Shown: positions 28,701-36,376, counted from the stretch's first letter. The stretch is DNA of 41,550 nucleotides from JBCBST01 sp039819115 (GCA_039819115.1 JBCBST010000014.1:1-41550); one strand, 5' to 3'. The notes: generated from the letters alone by a model not told the origin. Program-made: numbers and translations.

Positions 28701-30832
28701 ATGTGAGCAGTTGGGATGTGGGTAACGTGACGAGTATGGACGCTATGTTTTTCGGTGCGGCTGCCTTCAACGCGGATGTGAGCAACTGGGACGTAAGCAA
28801 GGTAACAAGGATGATTAATATGTTTAACCGTGCAGAATCCTTTAACCAGGACCTGGGCCATTGGGACATGAGCAGTGTGGTGTTTATAACCAACATGCTG
28901 AATGAATCAGGGCTGTCCCGGCAAAACTATGACCGTACCCTGATCTCCTGGTCGGAGCAGCAGATACCAACACGTAGTACTGTAAGTTTTAGAGCGGAAG
29001 GATTGATTTACTGTGCAGCAGGAGAAGAAGGGGCCCGGAGCAAGCTCATTAACGAAAATGACTGGAATATTACAGGCGACTCCAAACAATGCCCGGCGGA
29101 TGGTATCGATATCATTACCTTTACCCTGCCCGGGCAGAGCCGACGGGCCGTGTTCGATGACGATAACCATACCGTACGGGCAGAAGTGGCCCCGGGTACC
29201 GACCGGAGCACACTAACCCCGATTCTTGTACTGGCTTCATCGGGAACCACCAGTATCCCTGCCAGTGAAGAAACCGTTGATTTCACGAACCCGGTTACCT
29301 ACACCGTAACCGCCCCTAACGGAACGACCACCCAGGACTGGACGGTCCAGGTGGTGGAAGAAGGAGACCCGCTGGTCTTTATCCGGCAGGTAAATGACCC
29401 CGGCTACCACATGCTCAGCGCCCCGGCCTCCGGCCCGCTCTTCGACGAGCTGCTGGATGTCTTCTGGACCCAGGGCATGACCGGAGCCGACAGCGAAGAT
29501 GGAGTCTCCAACCTGTATACCTGGGATGAAAAGGATAATAAATGGGTGGCCCCCGAAAATCTGGCTGCGAAGTCCTTGGTCGCGGGGCAAGGTTTTCTAT
29601 TCTTTGTGTACAGCGATGACAATGGTCCGGGGGAGCCCGGGGATACCGGCTTCCCCAAACTGCTGACCAGCGAAGGGTTTGGAGAGGACAGACAGGTGGA
29701 AGTGAACGCCGGCAACATCACAGCGGTAACCGACCTGGGCGATGGGGCCTTCTTCCTGGCGGGTAATCCCTACGGAAAGCCGGTACACTGGGACGATCTG
29801 ACTAAAAATGACCTCTCAGAAACCGTGTATGTGTACGATCCGGCCGCGAACCGCTACCTGATCTATAACGGAGTAGCAGGAGGTTCAGATTTTGATGGGG
29901 AGCTGCCCCCCTTCCAGGGCTTCTTTGTGCAAGGATTTAACGAACAGGGAGAAGACGTGGAAGGCGCTCTCACCTTCACCGAAGCAGCCATCGTGGAAGA
30001 GGATTCGGCCGAGGAGCCCTTAGCGAAGCATACTACACGGCCCGAAACGCAGGTACTGGGGCTGGTTGCTGACGCCGAAGCCGGGAGCAGCGAAGCCTGG
30101 GTAAGCTTCCAGAAGGGAGGGAAACCGGGCCGCGATGCCCACGACGGGCTGGCCCTGGCGCCCATGGATACCACGTATCTACAGCTATTCACGATCGCAG
30201 GAGAAAATCAGGCCCTGACCATCCACGCCTTGCCATCCAAACCGGAAGAAGAATACCGCCTTCCGCTGGGGTTGACTGGTCGGGGTTTCGGGGAAACGGC
30301 CGAGCTTTCCTTCACCGGGCTGGAAGCGTTCGAAGGATGGGTGATCACTCTAATTGACACCGAAACCGGGGAGGAATACCCGATTGAAGCCGGAAGCCGG
30401 ATTCCGCTGAACATTGAAGCGGGTAGCGCTAAAGCCATGCAGGTTGCAACTCCAGTGCAACAGAAAGTGAAATCCTCCGAGGTTCGTTATGAGCTGGTGC
30501 TGGTCCCGGCGGGGGGAGTAAGCAACGATCCGGAATCCGAACTACCCACCAAAGTGGCCCTGTCCCAAAACTTTCCGAATCCTTTTAACCCCACCACCAC
30601 CATCAAGTATGAGTTACCTGTCCGGAGCGAGGTGCGCCTGGAGATTTACGACATCGTAGGACGTAAGGTAGCCACATTGGTGAGCGGAGAGCCCCAATCC
30701 GCCGGGCGGTACGAGGTTCGTTTTGATGCCTCGGCCCTGGCCAGCGGCATGTATCTCTACCGCCTGGAGACTCTAAATGCAAACGGAGGCGGGGTCACCA
30801 TATTCACCCGTAAAATGATGCTTATTAAGTAA
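25721..30832 (+). CDS. BspA-like modular surface protein with a type IX-style sorting domain
   Basis: A 1703-residue secreted protein. The start at 25721 gives a clean signal peptide (KFIRPLKISVVLLFVLIATG, then TYAQ); a Met at 25679 would add 14 residues. Four repeated modules begin with a FITTW motif near residues 28, 375, 646 and 861. Each module has a strand-rich domain (FTYNF...W) and then 25-residue DUF285/BspA leucine-rich-like units (FNGDLSSWDVSSVTDM), numbering 6, 3, 1 and 3. Residues about 1130-1220 look like an Ig/DUF5018-like domain. The end has LSQNFPNPFNPTTTIKYELP (about 1614) and a VGRKVATLVSG strand set, typical of PNPFNP-type T9SS sorting domains. DUF285 proteins often bind host or matrix proteins; the ligand here is unknown. 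Its GC content looks higher than in adjacent genes. Confidence 0.88.
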   Translation: MKFIRPLKISVVLLFVLIATGTYAQDRPFITTWQVEAGDAITILLDGAFTYNFDYTWKNEQGEVLDTGTHTSAQGDFITNFSELELFEPGTYTLEITGEFPRFFNYPKDRLLDVNQWGDIAWGSMEDSFLVWPGTSFSATDAPDLNRVTNMRGMFQSASSFNGDLSSWDVSSVTDMSFMFSEASSFNRNLGNWDVSNVTDMEKMFEEALSFNGDLGSWDVSSVTDMSTMFADAISFNGDISNGDVSSVTDMRLMFFGADSFNGDLGSWDVSNVRTMDEMFEEALSFNGDLGSWDVSNVTNMDDMLDGSGLSPSNYDSLLIGWAGQQVQQNVELGAEGLIFCAGEEARGQLTSSPNNWTITDAGGGGSACGAGDRPFITTWETTQSDRQIRIALSNAFTYNFDFVWKDSRSGQVVRQGTHTSDNGNFNKNLSQFVPGTYILEISGLFPRFSNYDKAQLKDVNQWGDIAWGSMNRSFQNWPGAGFSATDAPDLSAVTDMQRMFEGTPFFNDDLSSWDVSTIEDMQFMFNDAVSFNRNLISWDVSSVTNMNTMFGDATSFNGDVSSWDVSSVTNMTSMLNGSGLSVANYDALLIGWAGQEVQQGISFGAGGLSFCEGEEARNQLISSPNNWRITDEGKAVSCDFNDLRAFITTWQVEAGDVIIIPMDEGFTYNFNFVWKNVQNEVIQSGNHTSEEGEFATDFSSVAPGTYILEIKGLFPRFFGYDKAQLKDVNQWGDIAWGSMQESFKDWPGEEFSATDVPNLDEVTDLSGMLLNAGSFNGDLSSWDVSNVTDMEEMLDGTGLSVANYDTLLIGWAGQQVQQNVVLGAAGLVFCNAEEAVNTLTESFNWTINDAGKRCVDDITAFITTWQTLRNNTQITIPLDENFDYEFEYVWRNIRTGIVKEGEHTSANGNFRTNLPDASVHILEIRRPGFPRFFDYNKEALLDVNQWGGIAWGSMQESFKDWLGTGFSATDVPDLTQVRDMSGMFEDADSFDGDVSSWDVGNVTSMDAMFFGAAAFNADVSNWDVSKVTRMINMFNRAESFNQDLGHWDMSSVVFITNMLNESGLSRQNYDRTLISWSEQQIPTRSTVSFRAEGLIYCAAGEEGARSKLINENDWNITGDSKQCPADGIDIITFTLPGQSRRAVFDDDNHTVRAEVAPGTDRSTLTPILVLASSGTTSIPASEETVDFTNPVTYTVTAPNGTTTQDWTVQVVEEGDPLVFIRQVNDPGYHMLSAPASGPLFDELLDVFWTQGMTGADSEDGVSNLYTWDEKDNKWVAPENLAAKSLVAGQGFLFFVYSDDNGPGEPGDTGFPKLLTSEGFGEDRQVEVNAGNITAVTDLGDGAFFLAGNPYGKPVHWDDLTKNDLSETVYVYDPAANRYLIYNGVAGGSDFDGELPPFQGFFVQGFNEQGEDVEGALTFTEAAIVEEDSAEEPLAKHTTRPETQVLGLVADAEAGSSEAWVSFQKGGKPGRDAHDGLALAPMDTTYLQLFTIAGENQALTIHALPSKPEEEYRLPLGLTGRGFGETAELSFTGLEAFEGWVITLIDTETGEEYPIEAGSRIPLNIEAGSAKAMQVATPVQQKVKSSEVRYELVLVPAGGVSNDPESELPTKVALSQNFPNPFNPTTTIKYELPVRSEVRLEIYDIVGRKVATLVSGEPQSAGRYEVRFDASALASGMYLYRLETLNANGGGVTIFTRKMMLIK
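26171..26620 (+). repeat. Tandem 75-bp repeats encoding six DUF285 units
   Basis: Six in-frame 75-bp units, each giving M-x-x-MF-x-x-A-x-SFNGDL-x-SWDVS-x-V-T-D or a variant. The nucleotide identity between units is high enough to allow slippage or unequal recombination. One unit carries an Asn-Gly pair in place of the conserved Ser-Trp (SNGDVSS). Later modules hold shorter runs of the same unit. Confidence 0.85.
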
Positions 30833-30874
30833 GATTTTTTCTGCAAAGAACACCGATCCGGAATCTTGATCATG

Positions 30875-30902
30875 GTAGGGGCGTATAGCGATACGCCCCT
30901 AC
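30875..30902. repeat. 28-bp palindrome (GTAGGGGCGTAT arms)
   Basis: Arms GTAGGGGCGTAT and ATACGCCCCTAC flank AGCG. It is the same family as 25276-25295 and 18531-18558. It lies 42 bp after the surface-protein stop, so the hairpin could also end that transcript, but no T-run follows. Confidence 0.7.
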
Positions 30903-31019
30903 GGGAGGAAATACCAACCTTACGCTGTCATCCTGCCGGCCGGCAGGCAGGTCTGAGCGAGTCCGTCTACTGACGGATGAGTCGAAGGATATCAAACCCT
31001 GAACTACTCGCTGATGCGC

Positions 31020-31200
31020 CATTTCCCTCGTACCGTAGCTCTGCTACGGTACGCTTGCCACGTAGCCCATCTCTTCGTCATTCCGGACCAGTCCGCCTTG
31101 CCCGCCTGCCGTAGGCTTGGCCGGCGGACGCCGATCCGGAATCTTAATCTGAATGAAGGGCGTGTTCAACGAATCAGATTCCTGCCTGCGCAGGAATGAC
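31020..31200. repeat. 181-bp composite palindromic repeat, copy 2
   Basis: Second copy of the element at 18344-18524, in the same orientation, with the same order of hairpins and about ten differences plus a one-base indel. The left flank (30930-31000) carries other short palindromes. The whole spacer 30833-31657 holds repeats and no gene I can support. Confidence 0.8.
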
Positions 31201-31271
31201 GCCTTTAAAAACGAGAGGATAAAGTTGTGGTTTGGTATTGTGTGATTCTCTTTGCTGTCATTTCAAGGGAG

Positions 31272-31561
31272 TCCGCCAGCTGGCGGATCGGGATCTTTGT
31301 GCGGTTCAGATTTCTATTTTTTTGTTAGGAAGCGTAATCAAGGGATATAGCTGAACAGCTATCTAAGCGTATAGAATCTGTGTGTGAACCTTCTATTTTA
31401 GCCACTTCATAAGATCCTGAACCAAGCCTGCCTGTCGGCAGACAGGTTCAGGATGACGGAGGGTAAGTTTAAGATGACGGGATTGGGTGATTGTTCGGGA
31501 GAGGGTAAACCTCTACGGATGCAGCTTCCCTTTCACTGGCACAAGCGGACGCTTGCGCTAG
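31272..31561. repeat. Further dispersed palindromes (three elements)
   Basis: TCCGCC-AGCT-GGCGGA lies at 31272-31287. The second copy of the 41-bp palindrome is at 31414-31454. A compact CTGGCACAAGCG / CGCTTGCGCTAG hairpin lies at 31536-31561. Each has relatives in the spacers at 16.1-18.6 and 25.1 kb. The stretch between them shows no gene. Confidence 0.7.
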
Positions 31562-31657
31562 TCATTGTGCCTTCGAGGGAGGTTATCTGTAATCCCTACA
31601 TACAGGTAGTTTCTTTCTACACTATCGATGGCATAGACGTAATACATAGGGTGGGAA

Positions 31658-31687
31658 TAAAAAAGCCCGATCGGAACCGATCAGGCT
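31658..31687 (-). terminator. Intrinsic terminator of the tRNA-Leu gene
   Basis: Read on the minus strand, AGCCTGATCGG, loop TT, CCGATCGGGCT forms an 11-bp stem with one G-U pair and is followed by six T. It starts 12 bases after the tRNA 3' end. It is the clearest Rho-independent terminator in the window. Confidence 0.85.
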
Positions 31688-31698
31688 GTTAAGAAGAG

Positions 31699-31782
31699 TG
31701 CTCACGACTGGAGTCGAACCAGCACGGGATTGCTCCCACTACCCCCTCAAGATAGCGTGTCTACCAATTCCACCACGTGAGC
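31699..31782 (-). tRNA. tRNA-Leu (GAG)
   Basis: An 84-base minus-strand tRNA. The acceptor stem is GCTCACG/CGTGAGC with discriminator A. The D-loop region is TGGTGGAATTGGTAGACACG, and the anticodon stem CTATC/GGTAG encloses loop TTGAGGG with anticodon GAG (31746-31748). A long variable arm (TGGGAGCAATCCCG) marks it as class II, and the T-arm contains GGTTCGACTCC. CCA is not encoded. The GAG anticodon reads CUC/CUU leucine codons. Confidence 0.95.
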
Positions 31783-32046
31783 TTGGGTCTGTCTGCTCAA
31801 ACAAAATGGATGCCAACCTGTCTGCCGAAGGTAGGTTTCACCACGTGAGCAAGAATAGAAAAATAGGACTATCTATAACAAAAAGGTAGCCGTTTTACGC
31901 CCTGCCATTTCAGTATGGTTATATCCCATCGCATGCTATACTATACATAACCTTTGTGTAAACGATGGCTTAAATCGTTGAAGTCGCCTCTTTTTTTCGT
32001 TTATTCCGCTAATCCATTGTCAACCAAAGAAAAGGCAGGATCTAAT

Positions 32047-34014
32047 ATGGCCAAGCAATCAGCAGTGAACTGGGAAAAAGTACTGGGTACATCCGAACTT
32101 CCGGAAGGTCGGGTCAAATCGGTAACGTGTCATCATAAAACACTTTGTATGACCCACTTTAACGGGGAGTATGGAGCATTAGACAATGCCTGTCCGCATC
32201 AGGGCGGGCCATTGGGAGAAGGATCGATAGAAAACGGGCTACTTCGTTGTCCCTGGCACGGGTGGGATTATGATCCGCTGACCGGTAAAGCACCAGGCTA
32301 TGATGACGGGGTAGAAAGCTACCCGGTGGAAGTGCGGGACGATGGTGTTTATGTGGACATTCCGGTTGAGAACCCTCATGTTCGTACCTCAACCGATGTG
32401 ATGGCAGAAACCATGGTAAACTGGGATATTAAGCATGTGTTTGGAATGGTTGGACATTCTAACCTTGGATTGGCAGACGCTCTTCGCATGCAGGAAGAAC
32501 AAGGAAAGCTCACCTATTATGGAATCCGGCATGAAGGTGCGGCCTCTTTTGCAGCATCCGCCTATGGGAAACTTACCGGTCGTATGGCGGCCTGTTTCGC
32601 TATTGCGGGACCCGGAGCAACCAATCTGTTAACGGGTTTATGGGATGCCAATGTGGATCGTTCGCCCGTATTGGCCCTAACCGGTCAGGTTAACACCCAG
32701 GTGCTGGGACCAGGTGCATTTCAGGAAATTGATCAAAATGCGGCTTTTGGGGGAGTGGCTACCTGGAGTCAAACGGTGCTGCCAAATAGTAAATTTGCCG
32801 AGTTGGTTAATCTGGCCTGTAAGCACGCTTTGCTGGAACGCGGTGTGGCACATCTCATCTTTCCGGATGAAGTACAAACCATTGAAATGGGCGATGAGCC
32901 TCCAGCTGGCTCACCCGAAGGGCGCATAATGCCGCTTACGATTTCACCACCTAAAGAAAGCCTGGATGCCGCGGTGAATATGATTCGAGCCGCCGAACGC
33001 CCTGTTATTATCGTTGGTCATGGAGCCCGATATCATATGGAGGCTATCATCGCGTTTGCTGAGATGATGGAGTCCCCGGTGTTGACCACCTTCAAAGGTA
33101 AAGGGTTAATTTCAGATCAGCACCCGTTAGGATGTGGCGTTCTGGGCCGTAGTGGTACCCCCATTGCCAGCTGGTTTATGAATGAAAGTGATACGCTGAT
33201 TGTGTTTGGTTCCAGCTTCAGCAATCATACCGGCATCACGGAAAAGAAACCGACTATTCAGGTGGATTATGATCCTATGATGTTGGGCAAATTCCATGCG
33301 GTAGACATTCCGGTATTTGGTGAAATCGGGGAAACCGTGCGCCTCTTTAAAAACGAGCTGGAAGGAAATATATCCGCCGTAAGCCAAAAAGAAGAGATTG
33401 CACATCGATGGGCAATCTGGAGAGCAGAAAAAGAAAGCCGCCTTCCTGACGACAGACACCACGGAATTAACTCTTCCCAAATCTTTAAGGCCCTAACCAG
33501 GTTTGTACCCGAAAACGCCATTATGGCGGTCGATGTGGGGAATAACACCTATTCTTTTGGCCGGTATTTTGAATGTAACCAACAGGCGGTATTGATGTCG
33601 GGTTACCTGGGTTCTATCGGGTTCTCCTTTCCCGCAGCGATGGGCGCCTGGGCTGCCACACAGGAAGATGATCCTATGTTTTCGAAGAGGCCGGTAGTTT
33701 CTGTTTCAGGAGATGGAGGTTTCGGGCAGTATATGGGTGAGTTTAACACGGCTGTTAAATATGGGATGAACATCACACATATCCTGCTCAATAATTCTGA
33801 ATTAGGGAAGATATCGAAAGAACAGCGAGCCGGGAACTGGGATGTATGGCAAACCTCGTTAACCAATCCCAATTTTGCTCAATATGCCGAAAACTGTGGT
33901 GGAAAAGGGATTCGCGTAACCAAAGTGGAAGATCTGGAACGCGCGATCAAACAAGCCCTTGAATTTGATGGTCCTGCATTGGTCGAAGTGATGTCAGATA
34001 CGGAATTGGTTTAG
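32047..34014 (+). CDS. Rieske [2Fe-2S] domain fused to a thiamine diphosphate-dependent enzyme
   Basis: A 655-residue fusion. The start at 32047 directly precedes the Rieske domain; an open frame to 31954 adds 31 residues without clear function. Residues 15-105 form a Rieske ferredoxin domain with both cluster motifs, C49-P-H51 and C68-P-W-H71. Residues about 118-655 form a complete pyruvate-oxidase/acetolactate-synthase-like ThDP enzyme. It has the catalytic Glu (E163 in IRHEGAASFAASAYG), AIAGPGATNLLTGLWDANVD, a middle domain, and the ThDP-Mg motif GDG (555) to NN (582-583). This suggests decarboxylation of a 2-keto acid with electrons passing through the Fe-S centre. Quinone, oxygen or another acceptor cannot be told from sequence. 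It stands alone with a hairpin after it. Confidence 0.88.
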   Translation: MAKQSAVNWEKVLGTSELPEGRVKSVTCHHKTLCMTHFNGEYGALDNACPHQGGPLGEGSIENGLLRCPWHGWDYDPLTGKAPGYDDGVESYPVEVRDDGVYVDIPVENPHVRTSTDVMAETMVNWDIKHVFGMVGHSNLGLADALRMQEEQGKLTYYGIRHEGAASFAASAYGKLTGRMAACFAIAGPGATNLLTGLWDANVDRSPVLALTGQVNTQVLGPGAFQEIDQNAAFGGVATWSQTVLPNSKFAELVNLACKHALLERGVAHLIFPDEVQTIEMGDEPPAGSPEGRIMPLTISPPKESLDAAVNMIRAAERPVIIVGHGARYHMEAIIAFAEMMESPVLTTFKGKGLISDQHPLGCGVLGRSGTPIASWFMNESDTLIVFGSSFSNHTGITEKKPTIQVDYDPMMLGKFHAVDIPVFGEIGETVRLFKNELEGNISAVSQKEEIAHRWAIWRAEKESRLPDDRHHGINSSQIFKALTRFVPENAIMAVDVGNNTYSFGRYFECNQQAVLMSGYLGSIGFSFPAAMGAWAATQEDDPMFSKRPVVSVSGDGGFGQYMGEFNTAVKYGMNITHILLNNSELGKISKEQRAGNWDVWQTSLTNPNFAQYAENCGGKGIRVTKVEDLERAIKQALEFDGPALVEVMSDTELV

Positions 34015-34031
34015 GATCAATAGGCGTTAAA

Positions 34032-34058
34032 CAAGCCGGATACATGGAATCCGGCTTG
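34032..34058. terminator. Hairpin between convergent genes, probable bidirectional terminator
   Basis: Perfect arms CAAGCCGGAT and ATCCGGCTTG with a 7-base loop lie 18 bp after the fusion-enzyme stop and 22 bp before the end of the lipoprotein gene. T-runs on either side are weak, so it may act partly or as a 3' stabiliser. Confidence 0.6.
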
Positions 34059-34079
34059 AACAATGATTTGGAGACTCGT

Positions 34080-35372
34080 TTAATTACCGGAATACACTAA
34101 ACCGATACCTCCTTCCGTTTTTCCACTTGCTAACGCGCCCTGAGACCGTCGGCTAAGTCCTCCCAGGGTGCTGAAGCCATTGGCCGTACTTCCCGGAAAG
34201 TTCTGATCGGAATAATAATACGAGCGTATATCCTCATTCAGGTTTTTATACACTACAACCAGGCGGTTACCATCGCTCGCAATACCCGGAGTCTCGTTGG
34301 TGACAAAAGGAGTAATATCGATATCGCCTCCGGTTCCTGAACCCCACTGAAACGTATTATTGGTACCCGTTCTCAGTACCACCAACCGGTTCGAGAACGG
34401 ACCGAAATTAGGGGCGGTATCCGGTTCATACATTTCAGCGAAGGCGATGTACAGTTTTCCATTATGAACGGTTGTTGCTATTCCGCTGCTCGCAGAGGGT
34501 TTGGTATGAGGCCAATTACCAGCTACCGTTACCTGGCTTGAAAAATTGATTCCATCCGTACTGGTTCGGTAATAGATTTCACCGGGATTTGAACTGAGAT
34601 ACCCGTTTCTGTAAAAGAAATAGATCTGATTGTTGAAGGATGCCGCTCCTATGGCTTCATCCGATTCCCCACAACAGGTCAGGTTGTTCCCAAACTGATC
34701 CCGTAGTCGTGTGTTCAGCGTGTAGGTGGTGCCATTGCTGGATTTACTTACCCTGGGGATGTTGCCATTTTCTTCTACGTAATACACGTAAATCTCATTG
34801 TTATGAACAATGGCTACCGGCGAAAAATTGGATTTAGCGTTATTTCCAATATGACCATTACCTGACCAGGTGCTTCCATTTGATGTATGCGCATAGAAGA
34901 TATCCTTTCCGCTAGCTCCTCTGTAGTACGTATACAGTTTATTGTTAAACTCTATGATAGCAGGACCATTGTTTGATTTTGCACCAGATGCCGAACCACT
35001 GAAATTTGCATTTACCGACCAGCCTCCGGTTCCTGTTGAACTATGAGAGGTATAAATATTTTTAAAGGTATTACCTCGGTTCACATACTGGAACCGATCG
35101 GGAAGTCCATTAAATCCGCCTCCGCCCGGGTTATCTCCACCCCCGTCAGGGATACAATCGAATGAGAGAAGTAGCTGGTCTTCACAGCAGTCATCCCCTT
35201 CAGGACCGGCAAGACAAGGTGGGTCACCGAAAGCGGTTATTCTACTTGATAAGTCCTGCGTTTCTTCCTGTGCAGGATCAGACTCGTTAGTGATATTGGT
35301 TGAAGCATCCTGGCAGGCGTAGAAGAGAGCTACAAATACCATACAGGATGCGATAAGTACATTACGATTCAT
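34080..35372 (-). CDS. Beta-propeller-like lipoprotein
   Basis: A 430-residue lipoprotein. The signal is MNRNVLIASCMVFVALFYACQ (lipobox FYAC); I start at 35372, two codons inside the longer frame. After a Cys-rich segment (CLAGPEGDDCCEDQLLLSFDC) and a Gly/Pro linker come five or more repeated blades: a strand like FNNKLYTYYRG, IVHNNEIYVYYVE, FNNQIYFFYRN, VHNGKLYIAFAEM, SDGNRLVVVYKN, each followed by a SxNGxxW or STDGxxFS turn. This resembles BNR/sialidase-type or fucose-lectin-like propellers. I see no catalytic set, so binding of glycans or proteins at the cell surface is more likely than hydrolysis. A 20-bp palindrome lies 33 bp before the start. Confidence 0.72.
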   Translation of the reverse strand: MNRNVLIASCMVFVALFYACQDASTNITNESDPAQEETQDLSSRITAFGDPPCLAGPEGDDCCEDQLLLSFDCIPDGGGDNPGGGGFNGLPDRFQYVNRGNTFKNIYTSHSSTGTGGWSVNANFSGSASGAKSNNGPAIIEFNNKLYTYYRGASGKDIFYAHTSNGSTWSGNGHIGNNAKSNFSPVAIVHNNEIYVYYVEENGNIPRVSKSSNGTTYTLNTRLRDQFGNNLTCCGESDEAIGAASFNNQIYFFYRNGYLSSNPGEIYYRTSTDGINFSSQVTVAGNWPHTKPSASSGIATTVHNGKLYIAFAEMYEPDTAPNFGPFSNRLVVLRTGTNNTFQWGSGTGGDIDITPFVTNETPGIASDGNRLVVVYKNLNEDIRSYYYSDQNFPGSTANGFSTLGGLSRRSQGALASGKTEGGIGLVYSGN

Positions 35373-35404
35373 ATGCATAACCAGTTTTATTTATGTTTAT
35401 TAGC

Positions 35405-35424
35405 ATTAGTGTTAGATCACTAAT
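35405..35424. promoter_or_regulatory. 20-bp palindrome upstream of the propeller lipoprotein
   Basis: Perfect arms ATTAGTG and CACTAAT flank TTAGAT, 33 bp before the lipoprotein start. It fits a dimeric-repressor operator. The direct repeat ACTAAT appears again immediately beside it. No regulator gene is next to it, so the factor is unknown. The rest of 35425-35595 shows nothing else. Confidence 0.5.
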
Positions 35425-35595
35425 TACTAATCGTACATAGATAGAGGACTGCACTTGGTTATGAGTTGCAATTGATTATTTTATTTTCACTTTTTTACAA
35501 GATTAGTTAAAACAATGGTCTTGTCTTAACACTAACAATACGTGCGTTTTCAGCAATGAAGAAGAGTGGGAGATGAACTCCGGTTACTTTGTTAG

Positions 35596-36258
35596 CTATT
35601 CGGCAGTAAGTATCTCGCTCATATAATCGAAGTAAGGGCGAATTACCAGGAAGTGGTGAGCAATATGCTGGCTGAAGGATTCATCCAGTGCCTCTTTTTC
35701 GGTGTAGGTATGAGAAAGGTGAAATTGCTTGAACCGGATGAGGTCGATGGCGGGGTGATCCTTAGAAAATCCCTTAGGTGCCGTTTTAACACGTTCCCCA
35801 TCAAAGGTCCCCCATATAGAGCTGAAATCCGGGTTATCCAGGATAGAACGTAGTGGCTTATCGTCGCTTGCAATGGCTTCACGAATGCGTTTCAGATCGG
35901 CAGACTCCGGCATAAAAAACCCGGCAGCGATAAAAATATTTTCGGGTTCAACCTGGAGATAATACCCTCCTCTTAAGGCCGATGTTGCCCGTTTTATATG
36001 ACCAGCAAAATTCGTTTTGTAAGGCGATTTATCTTTAGAAAAGCGCACATCCCGGTAAATACGAAACAGCGATTTCTTTCCCGATTCGTTTTCAATCAAA
36101 TCAATTTTTCTCATTTCTTCCAGCAGGTCATCCATAAATGCCGCCATGTCTGCATGGGCTGTTCGGTACGTGCTTTTATTGGCCTCAAACCACTCCCGGT
36201 TATTATTGGCTTTCAGATCTTTTAAAAAGGGCAGGATGGTAGGTGAAAGGGCACTCAT
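35596..36258 (-). CDS. DUF2461 family protein
   Basis: A 220-residue protein that matches the DUF2461 (TIGR02453) pattern closely: FLKDLKANNNREWFEANKST (about 11-30), SLFRIYRDVRFSKDKSPYKT (about 63-82), GGYYLQVEPENIFIAAGFFM (about 96-115), and PKGFSKDHPAIDLIRFKQFH. The family is widespread, soluble and of unknown function. It is divergent from the flavodoxin with 148 bp between the starts. The palindromic operator before flavodoxin lies in that gap and could control both. Confidence 0.9.
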   Translation of the reverse strand: MSALSPTILPFLKDLKANNNREWFEANKSTYRTAHADMAAFMDDLLEEMRKIDLIENESGKKSLFRIYRDVRFSKDKSPYKTNFAGHIKRATSALRGGYYLQVEPENIFIAAGFFMPESADLKRIREAIASDDKPLRSILDNPDFSSIWGTFDGERVKTAPKGFSKDHPAIDLIRFKQFHLSHTYTEKEALDESFSQHIAHHFLVIRPYFDYMSEILTAE

Positions 36259-36327
36259 GTGGTATGGTTTTATGTGCTTTGCGTATGAAGCAGAATGTCT
36301 GTTGGAGAAACAAAAAGGTAGTAGAAT

Positions 36328-36358
36328 ATTATTTAGAACGAATCTAAATAATCGTTCT
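36328..36358. promoter_or_regulatory. Overlapping palindromic operators upstream of flavodoxin
   Basis: ATTATTTAGA and TCTAAATAAT form perfect 10-bp arms around ACGAA (36328-36352). A second inverted repeat, AGAACGA...TCGTTCT (36335-36341 and 36352-36358), is interlocked with it. The AT-rich first palindrome resembles iron-regulator (Fur-type) boxes, which suits flavodoxin, a common iron-starvation substitute for ferredoxin. It covers the expected -33 position of the promoter at 36377. Confidence 0.65.
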
Positions 36359-36376
36359 TTTTACATAAAGCTTATC

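Noticed and set aside
26185..28896. Several long minus-strand frames (up to 323 codons) opposite the BspA-like gene
   Set aside because: Tandem repeats on the plus strand create repeating antisense frames such as VTLLTSQLPRSPLK; the plus frame has a signal peptide, domains and a sorting end.
16100..31600. An integrated phage or transposon carrying the accessory genes
   Set aside because: I see no integrase, transposase, phage structural gene or target-site duplication; only the repeat families and toxin-antitoxin genes hint at mobility.
31698..31889. A plus-strand frame of 63 codons
   Set aside because: It lies over the minus-strand tRNA-Leu gene.
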